From: Leptospira mtsangambouensis
GTDB taxonomy: Bacteria; Spirochaetota; Leptospiria; Leptospirales; Leptospiraceae
NCBI RefSeq assembly: GCF_004770475.1
Contig: NZ_RQHK01000003.1
Coordinates: 62,001-126,000 of the forward strand
Reading direction: 5' to 3'
DNA length: 64,000 nucleotides
Shown: positions 34,624 through 44,503 of the stretch, piece after piece
How positions within the stretch are numbered: the first letter of the stretch is position 1
Layout: every line of letters starts with the position of its first letter
Translations under genes and position numbers: made by a program
The notes under the pieces: generated by a model
Seen by the model: the letters and a program-made list of their open reading frames with translations, nothing else
Told to the model about the DNA's origin: nothing
The model's database searches: none

Positions 34624-36996
34624 ATGGATCGACTTTCCTTTCGCCGAGTTGTATGGGCCAAATATTTGGCATATGGACTCGGCCTTTTCATATTACTTTC
34701 ACTTCCGATAAAATTTTGGTATTTGTTTACTGGAGAAACTTTGAGTGGCTGGGATACTCCAGGCCATATTGTTTTAGCTAAAGAATTTGCGAAACAAATT
34801 CAGTCTGGTACTGCCACTGGTTGGTCTGATGTTTGGTTCGGTGGATTTCCTATCTTTTATTTTTATCCTCCATTCTATTATTTTTTAGTTTATCAAATTC
34901 ATTTTATCTTTTCGATCAGTATCGAATCTGCTTTTTCAATATCGATATTTCTAACAATTATAAGTTTATTCTATTCCATTTATTTGTTTGGAAAACATTT
35001 TTTATGGTCTCTTTATCCGAGATACATCCGTGTTCTATTGGGATTTTCTGGCGTTTTGTTTTACTTTAGTTATGCGGGAGAAGGGTTACAGGGGACAAGT
35101 TTGGTCGGTATTGTTGAAGGGACAGTGATTTCTAGTTTTTCTCATTCATTGATTTTTTTTAGCCTAGTGTCATTGGATAACTATCGAAAAAGTTTAAAGT
35201 CTATAGATTTGGTTCTTTTCTCTGGATTAACGTCTATTATTTTTTATTCGCATTTACTCAGTTCCATTTTTTACTCTTTGATTTTGGCCTTATATTTTTT
35301 TGAATATCGGCATTTTGTCATAAAGAATGTAAAACAGTTTTGTATAGTTGGATTGATTGTTTTTTCTTTAACCCTACCTGTAATTTATAATTATCTTAGA
35401 TTCTCAGAATACACGAGCGGTGTCTTTTATGGTTTTGCTTATCCTCCATTACTTTCTATTTTAGGTAAGGATGTTTATGATGTAGCATTGTTAGCTTCAA
35501 CAAATGGTGAAAATTTAACATTGGCATATCTTGTGGCATTTATCAATTCAGGTAGATGGTTGTCTATTGTTGCATTGTTTCTTTTTTTATTTAATTTTAG
35601 AAAATTTCATAATTCTCCTCGAAGTAAGTTGATCACTACGATAACACTCGTTTTCTTTTGGTTGTCATTGGATTATTCTTTAGGTTACATCCTTCCAAAT
35701 TTTAAAATCCACAATTACCGAGCCTTTGATTGTTTCTTTATTGCTTTTTCGATCCTGTTTCCTTTGGGCATTCGTTCTATTTCTGGTAAAAAAACAGGAA
35801 AACTTCCATTATTTCCTTTGGTTTATTTCGTAGTCATCGTTCAGTTTGTTTTGTTCTTGAACTTTGATCCGACAAAATATCAAAAATACTCTTCTCCACT
35901 TTGGAGCGAGGCAAGGACTACAGAAGAACTGCAGTTATATAGTAGATTAACAGAAAGATTGAAGTCCCTACCCAAAGAGGCATTAGTCCAACCGGAAATA
36001 GTTAAATCGAAGTTAATGTTTGGGACTCCTCATTTTTGGTTACCACTTTTATACAATGCTGGTATTCGGAACAATCTTGGTTTGACAGTTGAGTCTTCAT
36101 ATTATTCCACTCTAGTGTTTCATTGGCAGGAATTTGGTTTTGGACATTGTTTTCGTTGGGGAACTGATGTGGATTGGAGAGATTCTCTCAAATCTCTCCA
36201 ACATAAAGGGAAAGACTCTGGATATTATTTAGATTTTTTACTTCGTTCTGGAGTGACTCATCTAGTAGGGTTTACACCAGAATACCATAATTATTTGGAT
36301 CTGCATAAGGATCGTATACAAACTGTTGCCGTGGAATCACCATTTACGATTGTAAAAATCCTACCCGACAAAATTCAAAAACAAATGAAACCTATCGGAC
36401 TCATTCATTCTGATTTGTTTAATTCAAACTTTGATTACGGATACAGAGACTTTCTGAAAACCAGCAACTTTTTACAAATGCATCTAAACAATGCAGGTTA
36501 CAGAACAAAAATCATTAGGATCAATCGAAAACAACTGGAGCATATAGAATTAGTGACCCCTTTCCTTTCTGCTATGGTTGTGATGAGTAAAGAAAAAGGG
36601 TTTGGCGAAGATTCTTTTATGGAAAGTTTACGTAACAAGATTCCATCGATTCTGATACAAGAATCAGAACTATTGCCTCCCAAAGATGGCCAGACAATTA
36701 AAGCGCTGAATCTTTTTTTGAATCAGATTCCAAATAGTTTTGAGACTAATAGTAAGCAATTCGAAACACATTCCTTTTTTAAAGGAAGAGTAGCAAATAA
36801 CGTTGAGCTTTTGTTAGATGATACTGGAAGAGAATTTATCTTAAAAGATGATTTGAAAAATACCGAGACTCCCATTTTGCCTTCTACGGGAGGAGTTATT
36901 TATCTAGTCGGTATGCTACTGTCATTTTTACTCGTGGTTGTTGGAATTATCTTAACGAAGATATCATATTTTTCATTTTCAAAAACTAAACGATAA
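34624..36996 (+). CDS. Large polytopic membrane protein (GT-C / PF10131-like)
   Basis: 790 residues. About 11 hydrophobic helices fill the N-terminal 430 residues. The first loop has WDTPGH and WFGGFPIFYFYPPFYYFLVY, the sort of acidic-loop plus aromatic segment seen in GT-C glycosyltransferases and in the 6-pyruvoyl-tetrahydropterin synthase-related membrane family. A soluble region (about 430-755) and one final helix (about 757-780) follow. Lipid-linked sugar transfer at the periplasmic face is a plausible role but not demonstrated by motifs. Its last 97 bases overlap, tail to tail, the 480-residue membrane protein on the minus strand. The start ATG 34624 has no strong ribosome-binding site. 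Confidence 0.75.
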   Translation: MDRLSFRRVVWAKYLAYGLGLFILLSLPIKFWYLFTGETLSGWDTPGHIVLAKEFAKQIQSGTATGWSDVWFGGFPIFYFYPPFYYFLVYQIHFIFSISIESAFSISIFLTIISLFYSIYLFGKHFLWSLYPRYIRVLLGFSGVLFYFSYAGEGLQGTSLVGIVEGTVISSFSHSLIFFSLVSLDNYRKSLKSIDLVLFSGLTSIIFYSHLLSSIFYSLILALYFFEYRHFVIKNVKQFCIVGLIVFSLTLPVIYNYLRFSEYTSGVFYGFAYPPLLSILGKDVYDVALLASTNGENLTLAYLVAFINSGRWLSIVALFLFLFNFRKFHNSPRSKLITTITLVFFWLSLDYSLGYILPNFKIHNYRAFDCFFIAFSILFPLGIRSISGKKTGKLPLFPLVYFVVIVQFVLFLNFDPTKYQKYSSPLWSEARTTEELQLYSRLTERLKSLPKEALVQPEIVKSKLMFGTPHFWLPLLYNAGIRNNLGLTVESSYYSTLVFHWQEFGFGHCFRWGTDVDWRDSLKSLQHKGKDSGYYLDFLLRSGVTHLVGFTPEYHNYLDLHKDRIQTVAVESPFTIVKILPDKIQKQMKPIGLIHSDLFNSNFDYGYRDFLKTSNFLQMHLNNAGYRTKIIRINRKQLEHIELVTPFLSAMVVMSKEKGFGEDSFMESLRNKIPSILIQESELLPPKDGQTIKALNLFLNQIPNSFETNSKQFETHSFFKGRVANNVELLLDDTGREFILKDDLKNTETPILPSTGGVIYLVGMLLSFLLVVVGIILTKISYFSFSKTKR

Positions 36997-38342
36997 TCTT
37001 TTGATAACTTTTTGAATTCGGAACTAGAGAAACTATAATAATGTTTATTGATCACAACGGTGTTATAGTTCATAACCTTAGGTATATGTTGGAAACCTTG
37101 GACATTCCCTTCAAAAAAAGCTTTTTGTGTAAAGTATTGGTCTTGGTTGTAAGACCAGGCATACAAAGGGTTGAGCCCGAATAAAAATCTGTATTCGGGT
37201 ATTCTGAAAGTAAAATACGGAAAGTCTGCCCAAGATAGGAAAATTTTTTCTCCTTTTGGGATATTGAACCGAATCCATTCAGTTACAATATAACCATATT
37301 TGGTTTCGGAAGATCGAAACTGCTGGCCCATCTTGCCATAAGCGATTGGGAATTGGATTACAAAAATTGTTATCCCTATGAGGATTTGGAATTTATTCGG
37401 AATTTTTATATTCAAAAAAATGAATATAAAGAACATGAGCCAACTCATTTCAAAAACCCTCATGGAAGATCCCGCAAAAATCAAACTAAGGATTCCGATA
37501 AATAAAAATACTAAACTTTTTGGTTGGAATGTGTTATTTATTTTTTCCCTAAAAACCAGTAACAATAAAGGTAATATAGGTAAAAAACCTAAAATAAGGA
37601 TATCTCTCGTTGGAGGTAACCATTCCGCAATTGCTTCCACACCAGGTGGTGGAAAAGATTGGATCACAAGTTCAATGAAATATCCTTTGAATTGAAAGGG
37701 AAAAGAAGGGTGGATGACTAAACCAAAAACCATTCCCAAAACAGAGGTCAAAAATATTTTTCTTTGTTCTCTGCTGTTTTCTAAGATAAGCATACACAAG
37801 CCAGTAAAAAACAAAAAAGGAAATCCGCTATAAGACCAAACGGATAAAAATGATAGAAAAAAAATCCATTTTAGATGTTTAATATTCCAAATTCTTAATA
37901 TTAAAAAATAAAGAGTAAAAAATAGTAAATTTCCTCTCCCGAACAACATTCGGCCCGTGAACAAAACCGAACCTAGAATAAAAAAAATAACAATAAGGTA
38001 GGGGGGAAGGTTCGGCGATTCTGATTTAAGGTATTTTGTTACTTGGTATAATAAGTTCCCAATTGAAATTAAAATAAAGAGTTTGATTGCAACCGTTTCT
38101 TCGATTGGTAAAAGGAGAAACGGAATTTGTGTTAGGTGGAATAGGAAATGATAATCTGTAAATTCTTTGGATTGGATGCCAATTTCTGGCCAAGGTAGTC
38201 TGGAAACAAATCCTTCCTTTAAATAGAGTTTGGCGACTGCAAAATGATAAAATATATCAGCATCGGGAACACCTGCAAATGCAAATAGAAGGATTCCGTA
38301 TAATGTGATTCCTAAAAGAATTGCATAACGCAAAGGTGTCAC
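36900..38342 (-). CDS. Polytopic membrane protein, GT-C glycosyltransferase-like
   Basis: 480 residues beginning with GTG 38342, which has no clear ribosome-binding site. About ten membrane helices. The first periplasmic loop reads VPDADIFYHFAVAKLYLKEG; an acidic D-x-D in this place is the GT-C mark. A C-terminal soluble part (about 380-480) contains FLSWADFPYF and YAWSYNQDQYF. It lies 18 nt after the propeller lipoprotein gene, in one operon, and its 3' end overlaps the 3' end of the plus-strand 790-residue gene by 97 bp. Sugar donor and acceptor are unknown; a lipoprotein or envelope glycan is possible. Confidence 0.75.
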   Translation of the reverse strand: MTPLRYAILLGITLYGILLFAFAGVPDADIFYHFAVAKLYLKEGFVSRLPWPEIGIQSKEFTDYHFLFHLTQIPFLLLPIEETVAIKLFILISIGNLLYQVTKYLKSESPNLPPYLIVIFFILGSVLFTGRMLFGRGNLLFFTLYFLILRIWNIKHLKWIFFLSFLSVWSYSGFPFLFFTGLCMLILENSREQRKIFLTSVLGMVFGLVIHPSFPFQFKGYFIELVIQSFPPPGVEAIAEWLPPTRDILILGFLPILPLLLLVFREKINNTFQPKSLVFLFIGILSLIFAGSSMRVFEMSWLMFFIFIFLNIKIPNKFQILIGITIFVIQFPIAYGKMGQQFRSSETKYGYIVTEWIRFNIPKGEKIFLSWADFPYFTFRIPEYRFLFGLNPLYAWSYNQDQYFTQKAFFEGNVQGFQHIPKVMNYNTVVINKHYYSFSSSEFKKLSKDYRLVFENEKYDIFVKIIPTTTSKNDSSIPTR

Positions 38343-38360
38343 TGTAAAAACAAATAATAT

Positions 38361-39665
38361 TTAATGGTAATATTTTTGAATTGGGCTAATGACTTGAGGT
38401 GCATATCCATTTGTAATGGCACTAATAGTAATTGGTGAATTTTCACCCTTACTTAACATTCCGTCAGAAAACTTGAAGTATTCTATTTGGTAATTATTTG
38501 TTGTGCCACCTGTGTCGGATACGAAGTAGATAAATTTTCCACTTTTGTCCCACTGTAATGACTTTGGTCCATTCCCCACTGTAAATTTTTGATTTGTTTG
38601 TAACAAACTTCCTGTTGTGTTGTCCACTATCAATAATCGTATGTTATATGTTGCTCCAGTTGCATAAAGAAATGCAGCATAGTTCCCGGTAGGATCAATC
38701 GCAAAACTAGTAGTAGAATTTGCAACAGGTACGTGGTTTGAATAAGAAGAGTCCGGTGAAAAAGGAGAATTTGGCAAAATTGATAAAAATCCAGAACTAT
38801 CATATCTGTATCCATAAATAGGACTAGTAGCATTGGCAGATGTTGAATATAACAACCGTTTTGATTCAATGATACATAAGTTTTCATGACCGGATGGATT
38901 GTCAGGCGTTGTAAACGGTGCTCCTCCTACCAAAGTTAAACTATCGGGTCCAGTTTTTTTGAGTATGTTTATACCAATAGGAGGAAGTGTGGATGTTGCA
39001 GAAAAAATGATTCCATCACTATCGCTTAATTTGACAGCGACTGGGCTACAACCGACTGCATATGGATAACTTCCTACATTATTAGGTGCTAAAAATCCTG
39101 ATACGGGGTCTCGATTCCACCTAGTGATTGTTCCGGGGTTTGCGGCTGTATTTGTGTGATACATTGTCATTCCATCTTCGCTGAATCCCATCACACGCGG
39201 ATTCCCAATTCCAGGTTGGTCTTGGAGTAAGTTAAGAGTTCGGTCTGTTCCGTAGCGATGAACCACAACTCGTTCGCTTAAAGATCCAGTGAACGTAATG
39301 ATATCACGCGAATGAGGAGGCACTCCTATTCTATAGGGAGTACACCCAGGGAAGGCTGCAGTTGTAGCAGTTCGCACATCACTAACATAATCATCAATTA
39401 CCCCTCTTTCATTATCCACCCGATAGACTCTAAGACCAGTTTCATAAGGGACCGAACTCTTTACCAGGATGACTGCTAATGCATCTGGTAAAGCTTTCTC
39501 CTGTAGGAAATATCTAACAAATTCAGCAAAAACTGACTGTTTCGCAAACTCTTCAGAAAGCGGATCACCTGGATTATTCAATTCAGGCATCTTGCATTGG
39601 AAGGCAAATGCAAATAATATCGTTATGAAAAAGGCACGTGAAATGAACTGAGAACGAACTGTCAT
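38361..39665 (-). CDS. Propeller-like lipoprotein
   Basis: 434 residues. Signal with lipobox FAFQC (Cys 24), then a short helical region (about 30-65) and a beta-rich domain with repeated units of about 45-50 residues carrying G-x-x-P-R/S-x-x-x-x-x-x-D-G patterns (PRVMGFSEDGMTMY, SPVAVKLSDSDG, TSFAIDPTGNYAAF, PKSLQWDKSGKFIY). These are typical of seven-bladed lactonase/YncE-like propellers. It probably sits on an outer membrane leaflet or in the periplasm. I cannot assign a ligand. It begins an operon with the GT-C-like gene and is divergent from the short-chain dehydrogenase gene (268 bp between, with no clear site seen). Confidence 0.8.
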   Translation of the reverse strand: MTVRSQFISRAFFITILFAFAFQCKMPELNNPGDPLSEEFAKQSVFAEFVRYFLQEKALPDALAVILVKSSVPYETGLRVYRVDNERGVIDDYVSDVRTATTAAFPGCTPYRIGVPPHSRDIITFTGSLSERVVVHRYGTDRTLNLLQDQPGIGNPRVMGFSEDGMTMYHTNTAANPGTITRWNRDPVSGFLAPNNVGSYPYAVGCSPVAVKLSDSDGIIFSATSTLPPIGINILKKTGPDSLTLVGGAPFTTPDNPSGHENLCIIESKRLLYSTSANATSPIYGYRYDSSGFLSILPNSPFSPDSSYSNHVPVANSTTSFAIDPTGNYAAFLYATGATYNIRLLIVDNTTGSLLQTNQKFTVGNGPKSLQWDKSGKFIYFVSDTGGTTNNYQIEYFKFSDGMLSKGENSPITISAITNGYAPQVISPIQKYYH

Positions 39666-39933
39666 AAGATCCTTCTATCAGGGACAGGTTTTAGAAAATG
39701 GACACCTGGCATGAATGCAATTTATTGACTGACTCTTTTACTGGTACATATCATTTTCCCCCTGTCAATTCAATTTGTAAGAGTCCGTTCTGGTTGTACG
39801 GACAAGAAAATAGACATATGTTTAGAAATATTTCTTCCGTTCGAAATCCCAATGGCTTCGAAAAACAAGTTGTGGGAAATCCGTATCCGATGGAAATTTT
39901 AGGAAAAAAGAACAGGGATACAAGAGGGAGCAT

Positions 39934-40737
39934 ATGAGCGAATTTTACCGAGATGAATGGGTTTGGATTACGGGAGCTTCTTCTGGAATTGGAAAAGAAT
40001 TAGTTTCCCAAGCCTACCAACAAAAAGCAAAGGTTCTCCTTGCTTCTCGTAAAACGAAGGACCTAGAAGCTTTGGCAAAAGAACTTCATTTAGAAAAAGG
40101 TCGTTATGCTGTCGAAAAATTAGATTTAGAAGATTATAAATCTACCGCAGGTTTTGCCAAACGTTGTTTGCAAAAGTATGGGATACCAAAAGTAGTAATT
40201 CATAATGGTGGGATCAGTCAAAGGTCTTTGACGAAAGAAACAAATTTAATTACTTTAGAAAAGATTATGAAGACCAATTTTTATGGGGCCGCGGAAATGA
40301 CACGCGCAATGATCCCGGAAATATTGGGGAAAAAAGATGTTCATTTTGCCGTCATTTCAAGTGTTGCTGGGAAAATTGGTAGTCCACTTCGATCTGCTTA
40401 TTCTGCCTCCAAATTCGCGTTAGTTGGTTTTTTTCATTCTTTACGTTCGGAGGAAGAGAAGTCTGGAATTTTTGTGACAATGGTATACCCTGGTTTTATT
40501 CAAACAAATATTTCAAAGAATGCACTCAAAGGTGACGGATCTTCGACAGGCACAATGGACTCCGTAATTGCAGCTGGTTTGCCTGTTCAGTTATGTGCCC
40601 ATAGGATTTTACATGCAGTTGCAAATAAACAGCGTGAAGTTGTCATAGCAGGTATTAAAGAAAAATTTGGATTGTTTTTACAAACAGTATATCCTTCATT
40701 ATTTTTTAAAATGATTCAAAATGCAAAAGTAAGGTAA
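39934..40737 (+). CDS. Short-chain dehydrogenase/reductase
   Basis: 267 residues, classical SDR. Cofactor loop TGASSGIG (13-20), R/K after the second strand (ASRKTKD), NGG in place of the usual NAG near 90, catalytic S in ISSVAG (about 142) and YSASK (about 156), with a C-terminal extension that is probably membrane-associated. The ribosome-binding site GGGAG is 6 nt before the ATG. NADP(H)-dependent reduction of a keto or aldehyde group is expected; the family does not tell the substrate. The next gene follows after 15 nt. Confidence 0.9.
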   Translation: MSEFYRDEWVWITGASSGIGKELVSQAYQQKAKVLLASRKTKDLEALAKELHLEKGRYAVEKLDLEDYKSTAGFAKRCLQKYGIPKVVIHNGGISQRSLTKETNLITLEKIMKTNFYGAAEMTRAMIPEILGKKDVHFAVISSVAGKIGSPLRSAYSASKFALVGFFHSLRSEEEKSGIFVTMVYPGFIQTNISKNALKGDGSSTGTMDSVIAAGLPVQLCAHRILHAVANKQREVVIAGIKEKFGLFLQTVYPSLFFKMIQNAKVR

Positions 40738-40752
40738 TAGGAGTAAATACAT

Positions 40753-41172
40753 TTGAAACGAATATTTTATTCAATAGGAATGATTCTATTTCTAACATTG
40801 GGGGTATTTGCTGACACTCCCATGCTCGATTATAAAACTAAAACAAAATCAAATGAAAAAGAACGAACCTATTTATTAGATTTATTACGAGCAAATCTGT
40901 CCAATGAATTCAAACAAGAGTTTGTTTTTGTTGTAGAACATTTTAAAATTTCTGGTGATTATGCTTGGTTCCGTGGGACGGCCAAAAGGAAGGATGGTAA
41001 AGAAATTTCCTTATCGGAAGATATACCTTACGATTGTTGTCATGTAGAAGCATTATTCAAAAGAGTCAATGGGAAGTGGCAAATTTCTGAATCAGGCGCA
41101 TTTAGTACGGATGTTTGGTGGGATGGGATTCAGTCTCGTTATCCAAAGGCAAACAAGGAAATTTTTCAATAA
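40753..41172 (+). CDS. Small exported protein of unknown function
   Basis: 139 residues starting with TTG 40753, supported by AGGAG nine nt upstream. Signal peptide with cleavage near GVFADTP (about 21). The mature domain of roughly 115 residues has WFRGTAKRKDGKEI, CCHVEALFKRVNGKWQISESG and WWDG, a pattern like NTF2/SnoaL-like stress proteins in which a K-x-x-G-x-W strand closes the fold. It follows the SDR gene closely. No known function. Confidence 0.75.
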   Translation: MKRIFYSIGMILFLTLGVFADTPMLDYKTKTKSNEKERTYLLDLLRANLSNEFKQEFVFVVEHFKISGDYAWFRGTAKRKDGKEISLSEDIPYDCCHVEALFKRVNGKWQISESGAFSTDVWWDGIQSRYPKANKEIFQ

Positions 41173-41239
41173 GTTGATAATTTATTAGAGGATTTTATAT
41201 TTTGATAGAATCTCCATTTAGGGTTTATTTGATTGGAGT

Positions 41240-44200
41240 ATGCTTCTCGAATATCTAAATGTAAATTCGATTCACATTCTTCCAAAGGCAAATACTTGGG
41301 ACGATATAAGCCAAGAGTTATTAAGGAAAGTCGAAAACGATCCAATAAAGGAAGATTTACAAAATCGGTTGGGGACTATGCCGGACAGTTTGTTCGGTAG
41401 CCTCGGCCCACATATTCTAATCCCTCATTTCCGCTCCATTCATATTAAAACGCCTGAAGTTTTTTTGTTTTTAATCCCGAAAGGAATTCATTTAGGCGAG
41501 CGTTTAGTCCATTTGGTTCTATTTCAAATGATTCCGGAAACGCAACCTTCGCTTCACCTAAGATTGTTACATGGCCTTTCTTCACTTTTGCCACAGATTT
41601 TTGATGAACTATTAAATTGTGATACAGAGTCAAAGGTGTTATCGGTTGTTCAACGTGGCGAATCCGAGATGAAGCCTAGTTACAAAAACCTAAACCAATC
41701 GCAAATTGAATTTGAGCTACAGACAAATTTGCAAAATGGTCTTAGCCATTCAGAAGCAAAAAATCGATTAAAAACATTCGGAAAAAATGCAATAGAAAAC
41801 GAAAAATCAGCACCGATCATTTGGAAATTTTTTAAAAGTTTTTTTAGTTTATTTGCGATTCTACTTTGGGTTGCGACAGCTCTTTGTTTTGTGCCTGGTG
41901 TGGACATGCCTGAATTGGGTGTCGCTATTTTTATAGTTGTTGTCATTAATGGAATTTTTTCATTTTTTCAAGAATCTAAATCGGATCATGCAGTAGAAGC
42001 CTTACGTAAGTTATTGGCCCAAGAATGTCCTGTGGTAAGAGATGGAGAAACCACTACAGTCCCAGCCGATGAAATTGTTCCTGGTGATTTGATTGTTCTA
42101 TCTGAAGGAGACATTGTTCCTGCAGATTGTCGTATCATCGAATCAGAAGATGTTGAAGTTGATAATTCATCTTTAACAGGTGAATCTACTTCTGCAAGGC
42201 GTTATAAATCAGATAGCGAAATTGTTTTGGAAGGAAAGTTTCTTTGGTTGGAAATGCCAAATATACTTTTTGCTGGTAGTTCCTTGATTAAAGGGAAATC
42301 AAAGGCAATTGTTTTTGGTACAGGACAATCGACTGAGATCGGACAGATTGAAGGCATCACTTCAAAAATCAAAAGAGAAGAGAGCCCTTTACAAAAACAA
42401 CTAAAACAAACAGTAATCTCTATTTCGCTGTTTGCCTTTGTCATAGGAATTTTATTTCTCTTTTTAGGGTATATGGTCGCTGGACTTAGTTTTGTTCAGG
42501 CATTTATTTTTTTTATAGGAATTTTTGTGGCCAATGTTCCTGAAGGTTTACTTCCGACAGTCACACTTTCTCTTGCGTTAGGTGTTTCTAGGATGGCCAA
42601 AAAAAATGCCATTCTCAAAGACTTATCTAGTGTAGAAACCTTGGGTTGTACAACTGTGATTTGTTCCGATAAAACAGGTACCTTAACTCAAAACCAAATG
42701 CGAGTGATCGAAGTTTATTTTGATTCAAAATCATACACACCGCAAGAATTAGAGACAAAAGAAGGGAATCAAATATTTCTAAGTTGTGGTTATCATTGCA
42801 ATAATGCAGTTTTAGATCCTAAGCCTATGGGTGATCCAACAGAGCTTGCATTGTTATATTTATCTCAAGGTCGAATCACAAATGTAAATGGAAAAAGAAT
42901 TCATACAAATGCCTTCGAGTCAGTGAGAAAAAGAATGAGCGTAGTAATTCAAGGAGACAACTTTACGACTGCGTATGCAAAAGGAGGCCCGGTTGAAATA
43001 TTATCTGTTTGCACTCACGTTTATGAAAATGGTTCAGTGGTTCCTTTGGATGAGGACAAAAGGTTAAAATTAAAGAATGCTTCTGATTTTTCTGCAGGCC
43101 AAGGTTATAGAGTACTTTCATTCGCTTATAAATTGTTAGATGATAATCTTTCTCCTTCTATTTTAGATTCAGTTGAATCCTCTATGGTGTATTTGGGACA
43201 TTGTTGTCTTGCAGATCCAATTCGTCCCAAAGTGCCTGATGCGATTTCTAAATGTCATACTGCAGGAATTCGAATTCTGATGATCACTGGTGACCATCCA
43301 TTAACTGCTGAATCGGTAGGTAAATCCATCGGGATTGGAGGGGAGTCACCCGTTGTGATCACTGGTGCGCAATTAGATAAAATGAATGACGTTGCATTAA
43401 AAGAGTGGATCCGCAAAGGAGAGCCTATATTTGCTCGAGTTTCGCCATCACAGAAACTAAGGATTGTGACAATGTTGCAAGAGTTAGGTGAAATTGTGGC
43501 TGTCACTGGAGACGGTGTCAACGATGGCCCCGCCCTGAAAAAAGCTGACATTGGAATTGCGATGGGAAAAAGAGGAACCGAGGTAGCAAAAGAGGCAGCA
43601 AGAATGATTATTGTTGATGATGATTTTGCAACGATAGCCGATGCCATCGAAGAAGGAAGAGGTGTGTTTGATAACATCAGAAAGTTTTCATCGTACGTTT
43701 TGAACTCAAATCCTCAAGAGCTCATTCCATTTTTACTCTGGGCATTGATTCCTGGATTTCCACTCCTTATGACTGTGATGGGTGTTCTTGCTGTTGACGT
43801 GGGAACCGATTTGATTCCAGCAATGGGGCTTGGAGCAGAACCACCAGAAAAAGGGATTATGTACCGGCCGCCTAGGAATCGAAATGAAAAGTTGATTTCG
43901 ATTCGATTTATTCTTAGGTCTTATCTCGTAGAAGGAATGATTTTGTTTTTATCATGTTTTGCGACGTATTTCTATTTTGTTTATACAGAGTGTAATGGCA
44001 TTTTGCCTCTTTCGCCTAAAGGTTTGAATATGGCGAATGCAAGTCCATTATACCTTCAATCTTTAACTGCATTCTTTTTTCCAACGATCACAGTTCAAAT
44101 TGCCAATGTTCTTTGTAAACGATCCAGAACGGAATCCATATTTCAAATAGACCTCTTTTCTAATCGAATCATTTGGGTTGGAATTTTATTTTCCTTCTTT

Positions 44201-44359
44201 TTATGTGGGATATTCTTTTATACAGATCTAAGTTCTGTTTATTATTTTGCACCAATTCCTTTGCACGTATATCTTTTTGCATTTCATGGAACTGCAGTTA
44301 TGATTGTTTATAACGAAACAGTTAAATATTTTCGCAGAAAAAAACTTAGATTGAATTAG
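41240..44359 (+). CDS. PTS EIIA-like domain fused to a Na+/K+-type P-type ATPase
   Basis: 1039 residues. Residues 1 to about 145 look like a type-2 PTS EIIA domain: LGPHILIPHFRSIHIK with H63 at the position of the phospho-histidine, a strand pattern VFLFLIPKG, and HLRLLHGLSSLL at about 110-121. The remainder is a complete P-type ATPase: N-terminal cation-ATPase segment (LSHSEAKNRLKTFG), TGES (about 313), the NVPEGLLPTVTLSLALGVSR helix (about 432-451), phosphorylation site DKTGTLT (D at about 477), GDGVND (about 757), and the VDVGTDLIPAMGLGAEPPEKG block. The last two membrane motifs are those of the Na+/K+-ATPase (type IIC) group. It probably moves Na+, K+ or H+ across the inner membrane, with the EIIA part as a phosphorylation-dependent regulator (inference). 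Confidence 0.85.
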   Translation: MLLEYLNVNSIHILPKANTWDDISQELLRKVENDPIKEDLQNRLGTMPDSLFGSLGPHILIPHFRSIHIKTPEVFLFLIPKGIHLGERLVHLVLFQMIPETQPSLHLRLLHGLSSLLPQIFDELLNCDTESKVLSVVQRGESEMKPSYKNLNQSQIEFELQTNLQNGLSHSEAKNRLKTFGKNAIENEKSAPIIWKFFKSFFSLFAILLWVATALCFVPGVDMPELGVAIFIVVVINGIFSFFQESKSDHAVEALRKLLAQECPVVRDGETTTVPADEIVPGDLIVLSEGDIVPADCRIIESEDVEVDNSSLTGESTSARRYKSDSEIVLEGKFLWLEMPNILFAGSSLIKGKSKAIVFGTGQSTEIGQIEGITSKIKREESPLQKQLKQTVISISLFAFVIGILFLFLGYMVAGLSFVQAFIFFIGIFVANVPEGLLPTVTLSLALGVSRMAKKNAILKDLSSVETLGCTTVICSDKTGTLTQNQMRVIEVYFDSKSYTPQELETKEGNQIFLSCGYHCNNAVLDPKPMGDPTELALLYLSQGRITNVNGKRIHTNAFESVRKRMSVVIQGDNFTTAYAKGGPVEILSVCTHVYENGSVVPLDEDKRLKLKNASDFSAGQGYRVLSFAYKLLDDNLSPSILDSVESSMVYLGHCCLADPIRPKVPDAISKCHTAGIRILMITGDHPLTAESVGKSIGIGGESPVVITGAQLDKMNDVALKEWIRKGEPIFARVSPSQKLRIVTMLQELGEIVAVTGDGVNDGPALKKADIGIAMGKRGTEVAKEAARMIIVDDDFATIADAIEEGRGVFDNIRKFSSYVLNSNPQELIPFLLWALIPGFPLLMTVMGVLAVDVGTDLIPAMGLGAEPPEKGIMYRPPRNRNEKLISIRFILRSYLVEGMILFLSCFATYFYFVYTECNGILPLSPKGLNMANASPLYLQSLTAFFFPTITVQIANVLCKRSRTESIFQIDLFSNRIIWVGILFSFFLCGIFFYTDLSSVYYFAPIPLHVYLFAFHGTAVMIVYNETVKYFRRKKLRLN

Positions 44360-44503
44360 AATTATTCTAGAGAATGGCCGAAAGAAACTTGTTGAATTTT
44401 AAATTGTGCCGGATAGTCCCTTCGATTCGTATCTGTTGACCATGGAATCACTAAAATAAACATGATTTGTAAGATGGTTACTACAAAAGTTTGGGATATT
44501 TAG

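Noticed and set aside
39698..39937. 79-residue ORF upstream of the short-chain dehydrogenase with an ATGA overlap
   Set aside because: Composition and lack of any domain or ribosome-binding site look non-coding; it fills a promoter region between divergent genes.
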